Shown: positions 52,720 through 61,122 of the stretch, piece by piece | How the letters are laid out: every line of letters starts with the position of its first letter | How positions within the stretch are numbered: the first letter of the stretch is position 1 | Assembly: GCF_011064845.1 (NCBI RefSeq) | Contig: NZ_CP049015.1 | Span: 2,294,001 to 2,358,000 of the forward strand | Direction: 5' to 3' | From: Citrobacter freundii ATCC 8090 = MTCC 1658 = NBRC 12681 | Lineage (GTDB): Bacteria; Pseudomonadota; Gammaproteobacteria; Enterobacterales; Enterobacteriaceae | DNA length: 64,000 nt | The notes under the pieces: model-generated | What the model was told of the DNA's origin: nothing | Seen by the model: only the letters and a program-made list of their open reading frames with translations | The model's database searches: none | Program-made: the position numbers and the translations under genes

Positions 52720-53035
52720 ATGGGTTCACGGTGCCTGGCTGGGTATGGCCATCGTGCTGGAAATCGTCGCTAACGTCTTTTTGAAATTTTCCGATGGTTT
52801 TCGCCGCAAGATTTATGGCGTGCTGTCGTTAGCTGCCGTGTTAGCAGCCTTTAGCGCGCTGTCGCAAGCGGTAAAAGGTATCGATCTTTCGGTGGCTTAT
52901 GCCCTGTGGGGCGGATTCGGTATTGCCGCGACGTTAGCGGCAGGTTGGGTGCTGTTTGGTCAGCGCCTGAATAACAAGGGCTGGATCGGCGTGATACTGC
53001 TGCTGGCCGGAATGATAATGATAAAACTTGCCTGA
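52706..53035 (+). CDS. mdtI: MdtI, SMR-family spermidine exporter subunit
   Basis: A 109-residue, four-helix SMR protein with the conserved Glu in VLEIVAN (about residue 19) and the dimer-forming GxG pattern of helix IV ([12 protein letters not shown]). It is the partner of MdtJ; both are needed for spermidine excretion in E. coli. A hairpin follows the stop in the convergent gap to ydgD. Confidence 0.95.
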   Translation: MQQFEWVHGAWLGMAIVLEIVANVFLKFSDGFRRKIYGVLSLAAVLAAFSALSQAVKGIDLSVAYALWGGFGIAATLAAGWVLFGQRLNNKGWIGVILLLAGMIMIKLA

Positions 53036-53040
53036 TATCC

Positions 53041-53066
53041 ATGCTGCCCGTTAATGCGGGCAGCAT
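53041..53066. terminator. Hairpin between convergent mdtI and ydgD
   Basis: ATGCTGCCCG and CGGGCAGCAT form a perfect 10-bp stem with a TTAATG loop, 5 bp past the mdtI stop. The T-run is poor on both sides. Confidence 0.65.
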
Positions 53067-53069
53067 GTG

Positions 53070-53891
53070 TTATTCCTGCGCTAACGCTTCCAGCTTCTCG
53101 CGAAAACCGGTCACGGATATGGCGCGATTATCTGCCCGCCAGCGATCTTTGGCTGCTGGAGCGGAGCTTTGCACACCAATCAACTGCCAGCCAGACTCTG
53201 TCTGCAACATCAATGGCGAACCGCTGTCGCCCGGGAGCGTGTCGCACTGGTGTGACAAGACGGTATTCTGCGCCCAGCCGGTCACCACACAATCCTGATG
53301 TGTGTACAGGTCGTCCAGATGATCTTCAGGATAGCCCGACTGCGTGACTTTACGATCTGCAGTTTTTAGCGCCGCGGTTAACGCGTCCTTGTCGCCATCA
53401 AACAGTGGCAGCGGTGTGATGCCAGACGGCGGATTACGCAGCACCACCAGACCAAAATCCCACGGGGCTGCGGCAGGCGGCACTATCCAGCCATCACCAT
53501 CGGCTTTTAAACGTTTGGCAAGTGAGGGCGCAACCCGGCCTTCAATGTCGTGGATTTCATAGCGCCAGAGACCCTTTTTAGACACGAAGCGCAATGCGAC
53601 GGCTTTGTCCGGCTTACCTTTCGGGGGGGTGAGTAAACAGTGTCCGGCCGTCAGGGCCAGATGTGGCGAAATGAGCGTGGCGGTACACAGGTTACCGCTG
53701 GCGGTTTCCAGTTGCCCGATAGCGTCCCACGGCGATTGTGTAGGGTCAGTCACCTTTATGCGATCGTCATGACCAAAAAACAGCGTTTTTATATTTTCTG
53801 CTTCAGCGCTGTCCGTTGCAGGCTTGTCCGCATGCGCAACGACAGGAAGTAAACAAAGTGAACCCAGTAATACAGCAATGGTTTTATGCAT
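53070..53891 (-). CDS. ydgD: YdgD, trypsin-like periplasmic serine protease
   Basis: A 273-residue secreted protein whose signal peptide ends at VVAHA (about residue 21). The S1 catalytic triad is visible: His in LTAGHCLL (about residue 80), Asp in PWDFGLVVL (about 146) and Ser in LPGDSGSPL (about 223). Cysteines suit two disulfides. The substrate is unknown. It lies upstream of mdtI in convergent orientation and downstream of ydgU. Confidence 0.93.
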   Translation of the reverse strand: MHKTIAVLLGSLCLLPVVAHADKPATDSAEAENIKTLFFGHDDRIKVTDPTQSPWDAIGQLETASGNLCTATLISPHLALTAGHCLLTPPKGKPDKAVALRFVSKKGLWRYEIHDIEGRVAPSLAKRLKADGDGWIVPPAAAPWDFGLVVLRNPPSGITPLPLFDGDKDALTAALKTADRKVTQSGYPEDHLDDLYTHQDCVVTGWAQNTVLSHQCDTLPGDSGSPLMLQTESGWQLIGVQSSAPAAKDRWRADNRAISVTGFREKLEALAQE

Positions 53892-53991
53892 ATCACGCTC
53901 TGGTGGGGAATTATGATTATTAACAGCAAACCCTCAGTTAATACTATAGACGGGACGACGTGAAAGTGGGAGTAAAATCAGATAACTACAT

Positions 53992-54075
53992 TCAGGCAAG
54001 ATAAAAACGCATGGCGATGATGGCGCAAATTATCAGCGTAATAAGAATTAACTCAAAGCGGTAATGTGACACCAT
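53992..54075 (-). CDS. ydgU: YdgU, 27-residue membrane microprotein
   Basis: A 27-codon ORF that is almost wholly one hydrophobic helix (FELILITLIICAIIAMRFYL). It closely resembles the small protein YdgU found next to asr in E. coli. GGAGGG lies 5 bp before the ATG. Function is unknown. Its position 86 bp downstream of asr suggests cotranscription with it. Confidence 0.8.
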   Translation of the reverse strand: MVSHYRFELILITLIICAIIAMRFYLA

Positions 54076-54161
54076 TTTACCCTCCGAAAGGCGGCGCTAC
54101 ATCAGGTCGATCTAGCGCCGTATGCTATGGCGTGGGGGACGCCATAGTGACTACAAATGCG

Positions 54162-54557
54162 TTATGCTGCAGGTTGAGCTGCTGGTTTAGCAGTGTCGTG
54201 TTTTACTGCTTTTTTGGTGTGTTTTTTAGCGGCCTGAGCTTTCTGCTCTGGCGCTTTTTGTTCTGCAGCTGGTTTGGTTGCCGCTTTTTTGGTGTGTTTT
54301 TTAGCAGCCTGAGCTTTCTGCTCTGGTGCTTTCTGTTCTACAGCCGGTTTTGTGGTGGATTTTTTAGCGTGTTTCTTGGCAGCCTGTGCTTTCTGCGGCG
54401 CTGCTTTGTGCTGTTTTTTATGATGCGTGGTTTTTGCCGGCGCAGCTTTAGTGGTTGCTGCAGCAGCCGGAGCGGTTGTAGCAGTTGTTTCAGCAGCAAA
54501 TGCAGCAGAAGACAGACCCATAGCAGCGGCAACAACCAGAGCTAATACTTTTTTCAT
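54162..54557 (-). CDS. asr: Asr, acid shock protein
   Basis: A 131-residue periplasmic protein induced by acid through RstBA and PhoBR-linked control. The signal peptide ends at SSAAFAA (about residue 21). The mature part is intrinsically disordered and rich in Ala, Lys, Gln and His, with repeated [15 protein letters not shown] blocks that may chaperone or buffer at low pH. It is longer than the 102-residue E. coli form because of extra repeats. The ATG at 54557 is the signal peptide start; an in-frame codon nine residues upstream was rejected. An RstA box lies about 105 bp upstream. Confidence 0.94.
   Translation of the reverse strand: MKKVLALVVAAAMGLSSAAFAAETTATTAPAAAATTKAAPAKTTHHKKQHKAAPQKAQAAKKHAKKSTTKPAVEQKAPEQKAQAAKKHTKKAATKPAAEQKAPEQKAQAAKKHTKKAVKHDTAKPAAQPAA
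54207..54398. repeat. Tandem repeats within asr
   Basis: A 75-bp unit encoding [23 protein letters not shown] blocks occurs as one full copy (54264-54338), one 57-bp copy (54207-54263) and one diverged partial copy (54339-54398). Confidence 0.85.
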
Positions 54558-54638
54558 TCTCATACCCTCGATTTGGTTTTTCATTCAACCCCACTGCGGG
54601 GCCGTTGAAATAACTATATCGCTGTAATCACAGGGCTT

Positions 54639-54687
54639 CCGTGAGTCATTGGTATCGGCGTGTAACGATATGTACAATGACTCACGG
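54639..54687. promoter_or_regulatory. RstA box (54661-54674) inside a 13-bp inverted repeat
   Basis: On the minus strand TACATATCGTTACA fits the RstA box TACA-N6-TACA and lies 104 bp before the asr start codon. It is held in the 23-nt loop between perfect arms CCGTGAGTCATTG (54639-54651) and CAATGACTCACGG (54675-54687). The hairpin may also end the upstream M32 gene, whose stop is at 54695. Confidence 0.8.
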
Positions 54688-54694
54688 TATGAGA

Positions 54695-56182
54695 TTACAA
54701 ATAGCGGGCTTCCAGGTGGGCGCGGAAATAACGGCTGCTAAGCGGCTCTCCGGTGGCCTGGGTAATAAGCTGTTCAGTGGTGAAACGACTGCCATGCTGC
54801 CAGATGTTCTGACGTAACCAGTCAAACAGGGGAGCAAACTCACCTTGCGCAATAGACTGATTCAAATCAGGTAATGCGCGGTTAGCGGCACTGAACAACT
54901 GCGCCGCATACATAGCGCCCAAGGTATAGGAAGGGAAGTAGCCAAAGCCGCCGTCGGTCCAGTGAATATCCTGCATACAACCGTTACGATAGTTTCCGAT
55001 CGTTGACAGCCCCAGCCAGGCCTGCATTTTCTCATTCCACAATGCCGGGATATCATCCACTTCAATATCGCCATTAATGAGCGCACGTTCGATTTCATAA
55101 CGCAGGATCACGTGAGCGGGATAGCTCACCTCGTCGGCATCAACACGGATAAACCCGGGTTTGACCTGCTGGTTCCAGGCGATGAAATTGCTTTCTTCAA
55201 AGGCAGCCTGATCGCCAAAGTAGCGCGTTACAGCAGGAATTAACCGTGTCAGAAAGGCTTTACTGCGTCCCAGTTGCATCTCAAAGAACAGACTCTGGGA
55301 CTCATGAATGGCGGTGGAACGTGCCAGAGCGATAGGTTGCCCTGACCAGTTACGCGGAAGATTTTGCTCATAGCGGGCGTGACCGGTTTCATGGATCACG
55401 CCAAACAGCGCGCTGAGCAATTCGTTTTCATCATAGCGGGTGGTAATGCGAACATCTTCTGGTACGCCGCCACAGAAGGGATGTGCACTGATATCCAGCC
55501 GACCAGCGGTAAAGTCGAAACCTAGCTGTGCCATTGTTTCAAGACCCAACTCTCGCTGTACAGCTGTTGGGAAGGGGCCTACCGGGGCGATGAGCGACTG
55601 TTGAGATTGCTTTGCCACTACCTTGTTTAGCAGGTCGGGTAGCCAGCTTTTAACGTCCGCGAAAAGGTTGTCCAACTGCGCGCTGGTCATTCCCGGTTCA
55701 AAAATGTCCAGTAACGCGTCATACGGCGAACACCCTTTAGCTTCTGCGCGCAGTCGGGCTTCTTCGCGGCTATACTTCACAACCTCTTTCAGGTTTTCGG
55801 AAAATCCTTCCCAGTCATTTGCCGGTCGCTGGCTACGCCAGGCATGCTCGCAGCGGCTTCCCGCAAGTGATTTTGCTTCTACCAACGATTCCGGCAACAA
55901 GGATGCCTGGTGATGCAGTCGCGACATTTCGCGCAGGTTCGCCTGTTCTACATCGTTGAGGTCTTCCTGTTGCGCTGCGGAGATCCACCTTGCCACTTTC
56001 GGATCGGTTAACAGTTGGTGTTCAAGCACGCTCAGCTCGGCCAGCGCTTCGCCACGGGCTTTGCTTCCTCCTGAAGGCATCATGGTAAACATGTCCCAAC
56101 TGGCGATTGCCGAGAGGTGGGAGAAGCGAGATAGCCGCTGGAACGTGCGGGTGAGCTGATGGTAATTATCATTGCTACTCAT
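54695..56182 (-). CDS. M32-family metallocarboxypeptidase (Taq carboxypeptidase type)
   Basis: A 495-residue, mostly helical zinc peptidase. The HEXXH motif is HETGH (residues 264-268), followed by IHESQSLF (His293-Phe299), the second M32 hallmark. The family removes C-terminal residues, often basic or polar, in the cytosol; no signal peptide is seen. The length is typical. E. coli K-12 has no such gene between asr and ynfM. It follows msrQ on the same strand after 47 bp and could be its operon partner. Confidence 0.9.
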   Translation of the reverse strand: MSSNDNYHQLTRTFQRLSRFSHLSAIASWDMFTMMPSGGSKARGEALAELSVLEHQLLTDPKVARWISAAQQEDLNDVEQANLREMSRLHHQASLLPESLVEAKSLAGSRCEHAWRSQRPANDWEGFSENLKEVVKYSREEARLRAEAKGCSPYDALLDIFEPGMTSAQLDNLFADVKSWLPDLLNKVVAKQSQQSLIAPVGPFPTAVQRELGLETMAQLGFDFTAGRLDISAHPFCGGVPEDVRITTRYDENELLSALFGVIHETGHARYEQNLPRNWSGQPIALARSTAIHESQSLFFEMQLGRSKAFLTRLIPAVTRYFGDQAAFEESNFIAWNQQVKPGFIRVDADEVSYPAHVILRYEIERALINGDIEVDDIPALWNEKMQAWLGLSTIGNYRNGCMQDIHWTDGGFGYFPSYTLGAMYAAQLFSAANRALPDLNQSIAQGEFAPLFDWLRQNIWQHGSRFTTEQLITQATGEPLSSRYFRAHLEARYL

Positions 56183-56229
56183 TTTTTGTTCTCGTTCTGT
56201 TTAGGTGTGGTTAAGAAGTTTACCGTGAT

Positions 56230-56856
56230 TCACTCACTTTTCATAAACACACCTTTATACCTGGTTTTTCGTAAAAGCTTTTTATAGCGAAAAGCCAACA
56301 GAACCACAAAACAGATGGCGTAGATAATAGGAAGCGGTGATAACACTTTTACCGACCACAGGTAATGCAGCGGTAGCAAAATGGCGGCCAAGTAGACGTA
56401 GTTGTGCAATGTTTGCCAGCGTTTGCCCATTTTACGCTGCGCGGCTTGCGTGGAGGTCAACGTCAACAGGAATAAGATAATCCAACCGGTCATGCCCAGG
56501 GTTAGCCATGGGCGTGAAACCAGTTCACGACCCAACAATCCCAGATTTTGTATACCCAGTTCCAGCAGAGCATAGCTGGCCATATGCAGTGTGGCCCATG
56601 CAAAGCACCATAAACCTAACAACCGCCGGGTACGAAACAACAAAGGCTGCTTTGCATAGCGTGCAAGCGGGGATACCAGCAGAGTAGCAAGCAAAAACTT
56701 TAGCGCGGTAATGCCCGTAAAGTGCTGGATATCTTTTCCCGGGTCGGCACCCAACCCGCCATGCTGCGCGGCCCAAAAGAGCCATAGCAGGGGTAAAAAA
56801 CCGGCGAGATGCAGCAGCACTTTCAGGCCGGTTATCTGTTTTGCGGTCAACCTCAC
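56230..56856 (-). CDS. msrQ: MsrQ, heme-binding membrane subunit of the MsrPQ system
   Basis: A 208-residue protein with six predicted helices of the ferric-reductase-like transmembrane fold. Heme-ligand histidines are visible near residues 91 (WATLHMASY), 151 (WQTLHNYVY) and 164 (LLPLHYLW). MsrQ passes quinone-derived electrons to MsrP. It overlaps msrP by 1 bp, so the two are coupled. Confidence 0.95.
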   Translation of the reverse strand: MRLTAKQITGLKVLLHLAGFLPLLWLFWAAQHGGLGADPGKDIQHFTGITALKFLLATLLVSPLARYAKQPLLFRTRRLLGLWCFAWATLHMASYALLELGIQNLGLLGRELVSRPWLTLGMTGWIILFLLTLTSTQAAQRKMGKRWQTLHNYVYLAAILLPLHYLWSVKVLSPLPIIYAICFVVLLAFRYKKLLRKTRYKGVFMKSE

Positions 56857-57860
56857 TAAAAATACTCCCGAAGATCCATACCCCGATATAACGATGCCAC
56901 CTCATCGGCATAACCATTAAAAGGTAACGTGGGCTGTCGCTGTACATCAAGAATGCCACCCGAACCGATAAACCGTTCAGTAGCCTGAGACCAACGGGGG
57001 TGATCGACCTGCGGATTTACGTTGGCGTAAAAACCGTATTCATTCGGTGCTGACATATTCCAGGTCGTCGGCGGCTGCTCACGCGTCAGCGTAATACTGA
57101 CTATCGATTTAATGCCCTTAAAGCCGTACTTCCAGGGTACGGTCAAGCGTATCGGCGCCCCATTTTGCGGCGGCAATGCTTTGCCATATACGCCTACGGT
57201 CAGCAGTGTTAGCGGATGCATGGCTTCATCCAAACGCAGACCTTCAACATAGGGATATTTTAACCCACCGCCAATGAAGCGATCTTTCTGGCCGGGCATT
57301 TCATCAGGGGCGTAGCGAGTTTCAAAGGCGACGTATTTGGCGTGACTGGTTGGCTCAACCAGCGCCAATAATTTATGCAAAGGAAATCCGATCCACGGCA
57401 CAACCATCGACCATGCTTCAACGCAACGCATCCGGTAAATACGCTCTTCTAACGGAAAGCGAGTGGTCAGCGCATCATGATCCAAGGTTAAAGGTTTGTT
57501 GACCTCTCCGTTGATCGTCAATGTCCAGGGATCGGTTTTCAGACTACCGGCATTGGCGGCAGGATCTGCTTTATCCAGACCAAATTCATAGAAATTGTTG
57601 TAGCCCGTCACCTTGTCTTCTGGCGTCAGAGACAGGCTGTTTTGCCAGCGCTCGGGCTTTGTAAATTCGAGCGCTTTGCCTGCGGGTGCTGGTAGACGAT
57701 CGTTGCCTTTAAACCAATCCAACAAATTAGCCCGTGTAGGGGAAGACAGCGTGGCCGCCGCCGCGCCTATCCCAAGTGCTTTGAGGATTTGTCGTCGTTG
57801 CATAAAAAAAACTGATTCGGCTGTAACATCAGCTTCCCGAAGTGGACGTTTTTTCTGCAT
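56856..57860 (-). CDS. msrP: MsrP, periplasmic molybdopterin methionine sulfoxide reductase
   Basis: A 334-residue catalytic subunit that repairs oxidised methionines in periplasmic proteins. The N-terminus carries a Tat signal ([10 protein letters not shown], about residues 21-30), fitting export of a folded Mo-cofactor enzyme. The Mo-binding Cys is in [11 protein letters not shown] (about residue 145). The sequence closely matches E. coli MsrP, which lies elsewhere on that chromosome beside hprRS. Here it is divergent from a different OmpR-type two-component system. Confidence 0.96.
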   Translation of the reverse strand: MQKKRPLREADVTAESVFFMQRRQILKALGIGAAAATLSSPTRANLLDWFKGNDRLPAPAGKALEFTKPERWQNSLSLTPEDKVTGYNNFYEFGLDKADPAANAGSLKTDPWTLTINGEVNKPLTLDHDALTTRFPLEERIYRMRCVEAWSMVVPWIGFPLHKLLALVEPTSHAKYVAFETRYAPDEMPGQKDRFIGGGLKYPYVEGLRLDEAMHPLTLLTVGVYGKALPPQNGAPIRLTVPWKYGFKGIKSIVSITLTREQPPTTWNMSAPNEYGFYANVNPQVDHPRWSQATERFIGSGGILDVQRQPTLPFNGYADEVASLYRGMDLREYF

Positions 57861-57936
57861 AACTTTTCCTTTTTATTTTCATGTTAAGGAAAACAAAGCG
57901 ACGTTTCCCTGTTGATGCCTGGTGTGTCTATAACGA

Positions 57937-57995
57937 CATACTGCGCGTATGCGTATCCCTGGATCCTCACGAAAAGTTAAAAATTTTGTGATAAC
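57937..57995. promoter_or_regulatory. Candidate operators between msrP and the response regulator gene
   Basis: CATAC-TGCGC-GTATG (57937-57951) is a palindrome. The imperfect repeat GTTAAAAATTTTGTGATAAC (57976-57995) lies nearer the regulator gene. Either could be the binding site of the adjacent response regulator; neither matches the HprR box known from E. coli. Confidence 0.35.
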
Positions 57996-58049
57996 TTCCG
58001 CCCCTTGCCTGAGGTAAGCTTTCAGCACGACGAGAGGGGGATGACACTG

Positions 58050-58772
58050 ATGGCAGGCGCGAAAAAGATATTTTTGGTGGAAGATGACAGCGATATTGCC
58101 TCACTTTTGCAGCTTAGCCTGAAGGATGAGGGTTACGAGATAGTTCATGAAGCGGACGGCACGCGAGCGCTTGAACAACTGGAGAAACACGTTTGGGATG
58201 CCGTTATCCTCGATTTGATGCTGCCAGGTGTCGACGGGCTGGAGATTTGTCGTCGCATTCGCCAAATGAGTTTTTATTTGCCCGTTATTATTATCAGCGC
58301 CCGGACCAGCGAAACGCACCGTGTATTGGGGTTGGAAATGGGGGCCGATGATTATCTGGCCAAGCCTTTCTCGGTGCTGGAGTTGATGGCTCGGGTGAAG
58401 GCGTTGTTTCGCCGTCAGGAAGCGATGAGTCAGAACCTGCGTATGGAGGCGGGGATTATCACCGTTCATGGCGTAGAGATTGACCCTTTAGCCCGGGAAG
58501 TTCGGCTGCATGGTAAATCCCTCGATTTGACACCGCGAGAATTCGATCTGCTCTATTTTTTCGCCCGTCATCCAGGCGAGGTCTTTTCGCGCCAGGCGCT
58601 GTTAGATCAGGTGTGGGGCTACCAGCATGAAGGGTATGAGCATACGGTGAACAGTCATATTAATCGTCTGCGGACCAAAATTGAAAAGGATGCTGCGGAG
58701 CCGGAAATTATTCTCACGGTTTGGGGACGAGGCTATAAGCTTGCTGCGGTTAATGCGGAGCATCAGCCATGA
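58050..58772 (+). CDS. OmpR-family response regulator, divergent from msrP
   Basis: A 240-residue regulator with a receiver domain (acidic pair EDD, phosphorylated Asp55 in LDLMLPG, DDYLAKPFS switch Lys) and an OmpR winged helix ending in LTVWGRGYKLA. I chose the ATG at 58050 because GAGGGGG (58034-58040) is correctly spaced from it but touches the ATG at 58041. It overlaps the kinase gene by 4 bp (ATGA). It does not resemble HprR; the exact orthologue name is unknown to me. Control of msrPQ is a likely role by position only. Confidence 0.85.
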   Translation: MAGAKKIFLVEDDSDIASLLQLSLKDEGYEIVHEADGTRALEQLEKHVWDAVILDLMLPGVDGLEICRRIRQMSFYLPVIIISARTSETHRVLGLEMGADDYLAKPFSVLELMARVKALFRRQEAMSQNLRMEAGIITVHGVEIDPLAREVRLHGKSLDLTPREFDLLYFFARHPGEVFSRQALLDQVWGYQHEGYEHTVNSHINRLRTKIEKDAAEPEIILTVWGRGYKLAAVNAEHQP

Positions 58773-60259
58773 TTTATCGCCTGTCGCTGAGCCAGCGTCT
58801 GACTCTGGTCTTTACCGCCATTATGCTGATTTGTGCGGTTGCCGTCAGTGCTGTCCAGGTTCGCAGTAGCAAACAATATGGCGACGCGATGGTGCAAAGG
58901 CTCTCGCTGGAGCTGGCGAGCAAGATTGTCAAAAGTGAGTCGCTTATTGATGCCAGCGGGCAGGTTAATCGCCAGACCTTAAAAGGATTGTTTAATCACC
59001 TGATGACGCTCAACCCCAGCGTGGAGCTGTATCTGGTTTCACCATCAGGTGAAATACTCGCTGATGCCGCACCGCCGGGGCATATCCAGCGGCAGAAAAT
59101 TAGCGTGCAGCCGATTCAGGATTTCCTTAACTCAGATGCGTTGCCCGTATATGGCAACGATCCGCGCAGCAGCCAGCAAAAGGTATTCAGCGCCGCGCCG
59201 GTTTTATATAACGGTGAGCTGCATGGCTATTTGTACATTATTCTGCAGGGCGAAGATCTGAATATGTTGGCAAATACCGCCTGGCAAAAAACGCTCTGGA
59301 ATACCGTGGCCTGGACGTTAATACTGGTTTTATTAGCCGGCGGAATTGCAGGTTTTCTGGTGTGGCGATGGGTGACGAATCCAGTGAAAAGGTTGACTGG
59401 GCAGGTGGTCAAACTGGAACAGGACAGCATTAGCGTCATCAAACAGCTGGCGCAAAAAAATCCCGATCCGGCCCCGGCAAATGAAATTGCGTTGCTGAAC
59501 AATGCGTTTATCGAGTTAGCGCAGAAAATTGCGCAGCAGTGGGATCTATTAGCGGACAGCGATCGTCAGCGCAGAGAGTTTATAGCCAATATTTCGCACG
59601 ATTTACGCACGCCGCTGACTTCATTGCTGGGGTATCTGGAAATGCTGTCGCTGAAAGCCGATACGATGACGCCGGAGGAAAACCGGCATTATCTTAGTAT
59701 CGCGCTGCGCCAGGGACATAAAGTTCGTCATCTGTCACAACAGCTGTTTGAGCTGGCAAGACTGGAGCATGGCGGTATAAAACCGCAGCGTGAACGTTTT
59801 GCTATTGGTGAATTGATCCAGGATGTGGCACAGAAATTTGATCTCCCTGTTGCCACGCGTCATTTGCAGTTGCACCTTGACGTAATGGGGCCGTTACCGC
59901 TGGTGAATGCCGATTTATCGATGATAGAAAGAGTTGTGACGAATCTGCTGGATAACGCTATCCGTCATACGCCTGACGGAGGTGAAGTGCGGCTAAAAGT
60001 CTGGCGTGATGCAGACCGTTTATTAGCCGAAGTGCAGGACAGCGGGCCTGGGGTAGAAGAAGCTGTGCGAGAAGTATTGTTTCAGCGCCCGACCGCGTTA
60101 GTTCCCCGTGAGCAGAGGGCTGAGCGCGGCGGCTTGGGCTTACTGATCGTGCGTAGAATGCTCGAGCTGCATGGAGGGGATATCAGCCTGGTTAGCTCAA
60201 CGGCAGGGGCCTGCTTCCGTTTTTCGTTGCCGCTGGCGGATTCTCCCCTGAGTAGTTGA
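58769..60259 (+). CDS. Sensor histidine kinase paired with the response regulator
   Basis: A 496-residue kinase with two membrane helices (about residues 11-31 and 177-199), a periplasmic sensor domain of about 145 residues between them and a HAMP-like linker. The H-box His277 is in FIANISHDLRTPL, and the ATPase N-box is NLLDNAIRHTP with DSGPG and GGLGLLIVR boxes. The ligand is unknown; location next to msrPQ hints at an envelope oxidative signal. Confidence 0.88.
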   Translation: MIYRLSLSQRLTLVFTAIMLICAVAVSAVQVRSSKQYGDAMVQRLSLELASKIVKSESLIDASGQVNRQTLKGLFNHLMTLNPSVELYLVSPSGEILADAAPPGHIQRQKISVQPIQDFLNSDALPVYGNDPRSSQQKVFSAAPVLYNGELHGYLYIILQGEDLNMLANTAWQKTLWNTVAWTLILVLLAGGIAGFLVWRWVTNPVKRLTGQVVKLEQDSISVIKQLAQKNPDPAPANEIALLNNAFIELAQKIAQQWDLLADSDRQRREFIANISHDLRTPLTSLLGYLEMLSLKADTMTPEENRHYLSIALRQGHKVRHLSQQLFELARLEHGGIKPQRERFAIGELIQDVAQKFDLPVATRHLQLHLDVMGPLPLVNADLSMIERVVTNLLDNAIRHTPDGGEVRLKVWRDADRLLAEVQDSGPGVEEAVREVLFQRPTALVPREQRAERGGLGLLIVRRMLELHGGDISLVSSTAGACFRFSLPLADSPLSS

Positions 60260-60334
60260 CGGTGAAGTTCCGGAGTAAAGAGGGTTTTGGCATTGCCCCA
60301 ATGGGCATTGCGTAAAAGTTGGTAGGTTGTCAGT

Positions 60335-60353
60335 GATAATGAGAATTTTTATC
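60335..60353 (+). promoter_or_regulatory. Fur-box-like site
   Basis: GATAATGAGAATTTTTATC matches the 19-bp Fur consensus at 16 positions, 50 bp before the CPBP gene start. Iron-dependent repression of that gene is inferred. Confidence 0.5.
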
Positions 60354-60402
60354 ATGTATCAGTAATTCATCAACTTATCTTCGATGAGCGCAAGGAGATT
60401 GT

Positions 60403-61092
60403 ATGTCACAGGATGCCGACAACCTGTATATCGCCAGGACCAAAGCAGTAGCTGGCTGCTTTTCAATGTTTTTACTGATGTTTGGCCTCACGTTTACCCC
60501 GTTGTTTTTCCCCGCGAGTCAGGACCTGCTTGCCAAAGGGCTACTTTTCCCGCTGTTGTTTGCATTGGAATTTGTTGTGCTGGTTCCGCTGTATTACTTC
60601 TTCTTCAGAAAAAGAGAGGGGCTGGGCAAAGGCATTTTCAACGCCAGGTGGTTTACCATTTTGTTCGCGGCGCTGCTGTTTATTCAGCTTATCCTGCCAT
60701 TGATTTTGGGTCTCAGACAAACCGAAGCGTGGGTGACCAGCCAAATATCCTTAAGTAGTTACGCATTGTGGTTATCTACGTTGACTCTGATATTTATTGC
60801 GCCAGTTTATGAAGAAATTGTTTTCAGAGGCTGTTTATTCAACGCGTTCCAGTACTGGTTCAATAATAAAACTTGGCTGTCGTCAGTGGTGGTATCGGTC
60901 ATTTTTGCCATCATGCATACGCAGTATGTGGATCTACGTACGTTGCTGATGTTGTTTCTTGTGTCGCAGGTTTTGATCATCGCCAGACTGAAAAGCAACG
61001 GCCTGTTGATGCCGATCATGCTGCATATAGTGATGAACGGGACGGTTATTGTTCTGCAAATTGGAGCCCAGACGTTACTGCCTGATTCATAA
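60403..61092 (+). CDS. CPBP-family intramembrane glutamic protease homologue
   Basis: A 229-residue membrane protein with about six helices. The CPBP motifs are present: EEIVFRG (Glu137, Glu138, Arg142), FAIMH (His172) and LHIVMNG near residue 205, which together form the active site of Rce1-type proteases. Targets in enterobacteria are unknown; some members confer bacteriocin immunity or process membrane proteins. AAGGAG precedes the ATG. It follows the two-component genes by about 140 bp and converges on ynfM. Confidence 0.85.
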   Translation: MSQDADNLYIARTKAVAGCFSMFLLMFGLTFTPLFFPASQDLLAKGLLFPLLFALEFVVLVPLYYFFFRKREGLGKGIFNARWFTILFAALLFIQLILPLILGLRQTEAWVTSQISLSSYALWLSTLTLIFIAPVYEEIVFRGCLFNAFQYWFNNKTWLSSVVVSVIFAIMHTQYVDLRTLLMLFLVSQVLIIARLKSNGLLMPIMLHIVMNGTVIVLQIGAQTLLPDS

Positions 61093-61096
61093 AGGC

Positions 61097-61117
61097 GATG
61101 CCCGGAATCCGGGCATC
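61097..61117. terminator. Hairpin between the CPBP gene and ynfM
   Basis: GATGCCCGG-AAT-CCGGGCATC, a perfect 9-bp stem, lies just past the CPBP stop and 6 bp past the ynfM stop. It can serve both convergent genes; T-runs are short. Confidence 0.7.
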
Positions 61118-61122
61118 GGGGA

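Noticed and set aside
54066..54545. A plus-strand Cys/Phe-rich frame across asr
   Set aside because: It is the mirror of the Lys/Ala repeats of asr and overlaps ydgU; no coding signal of its own.
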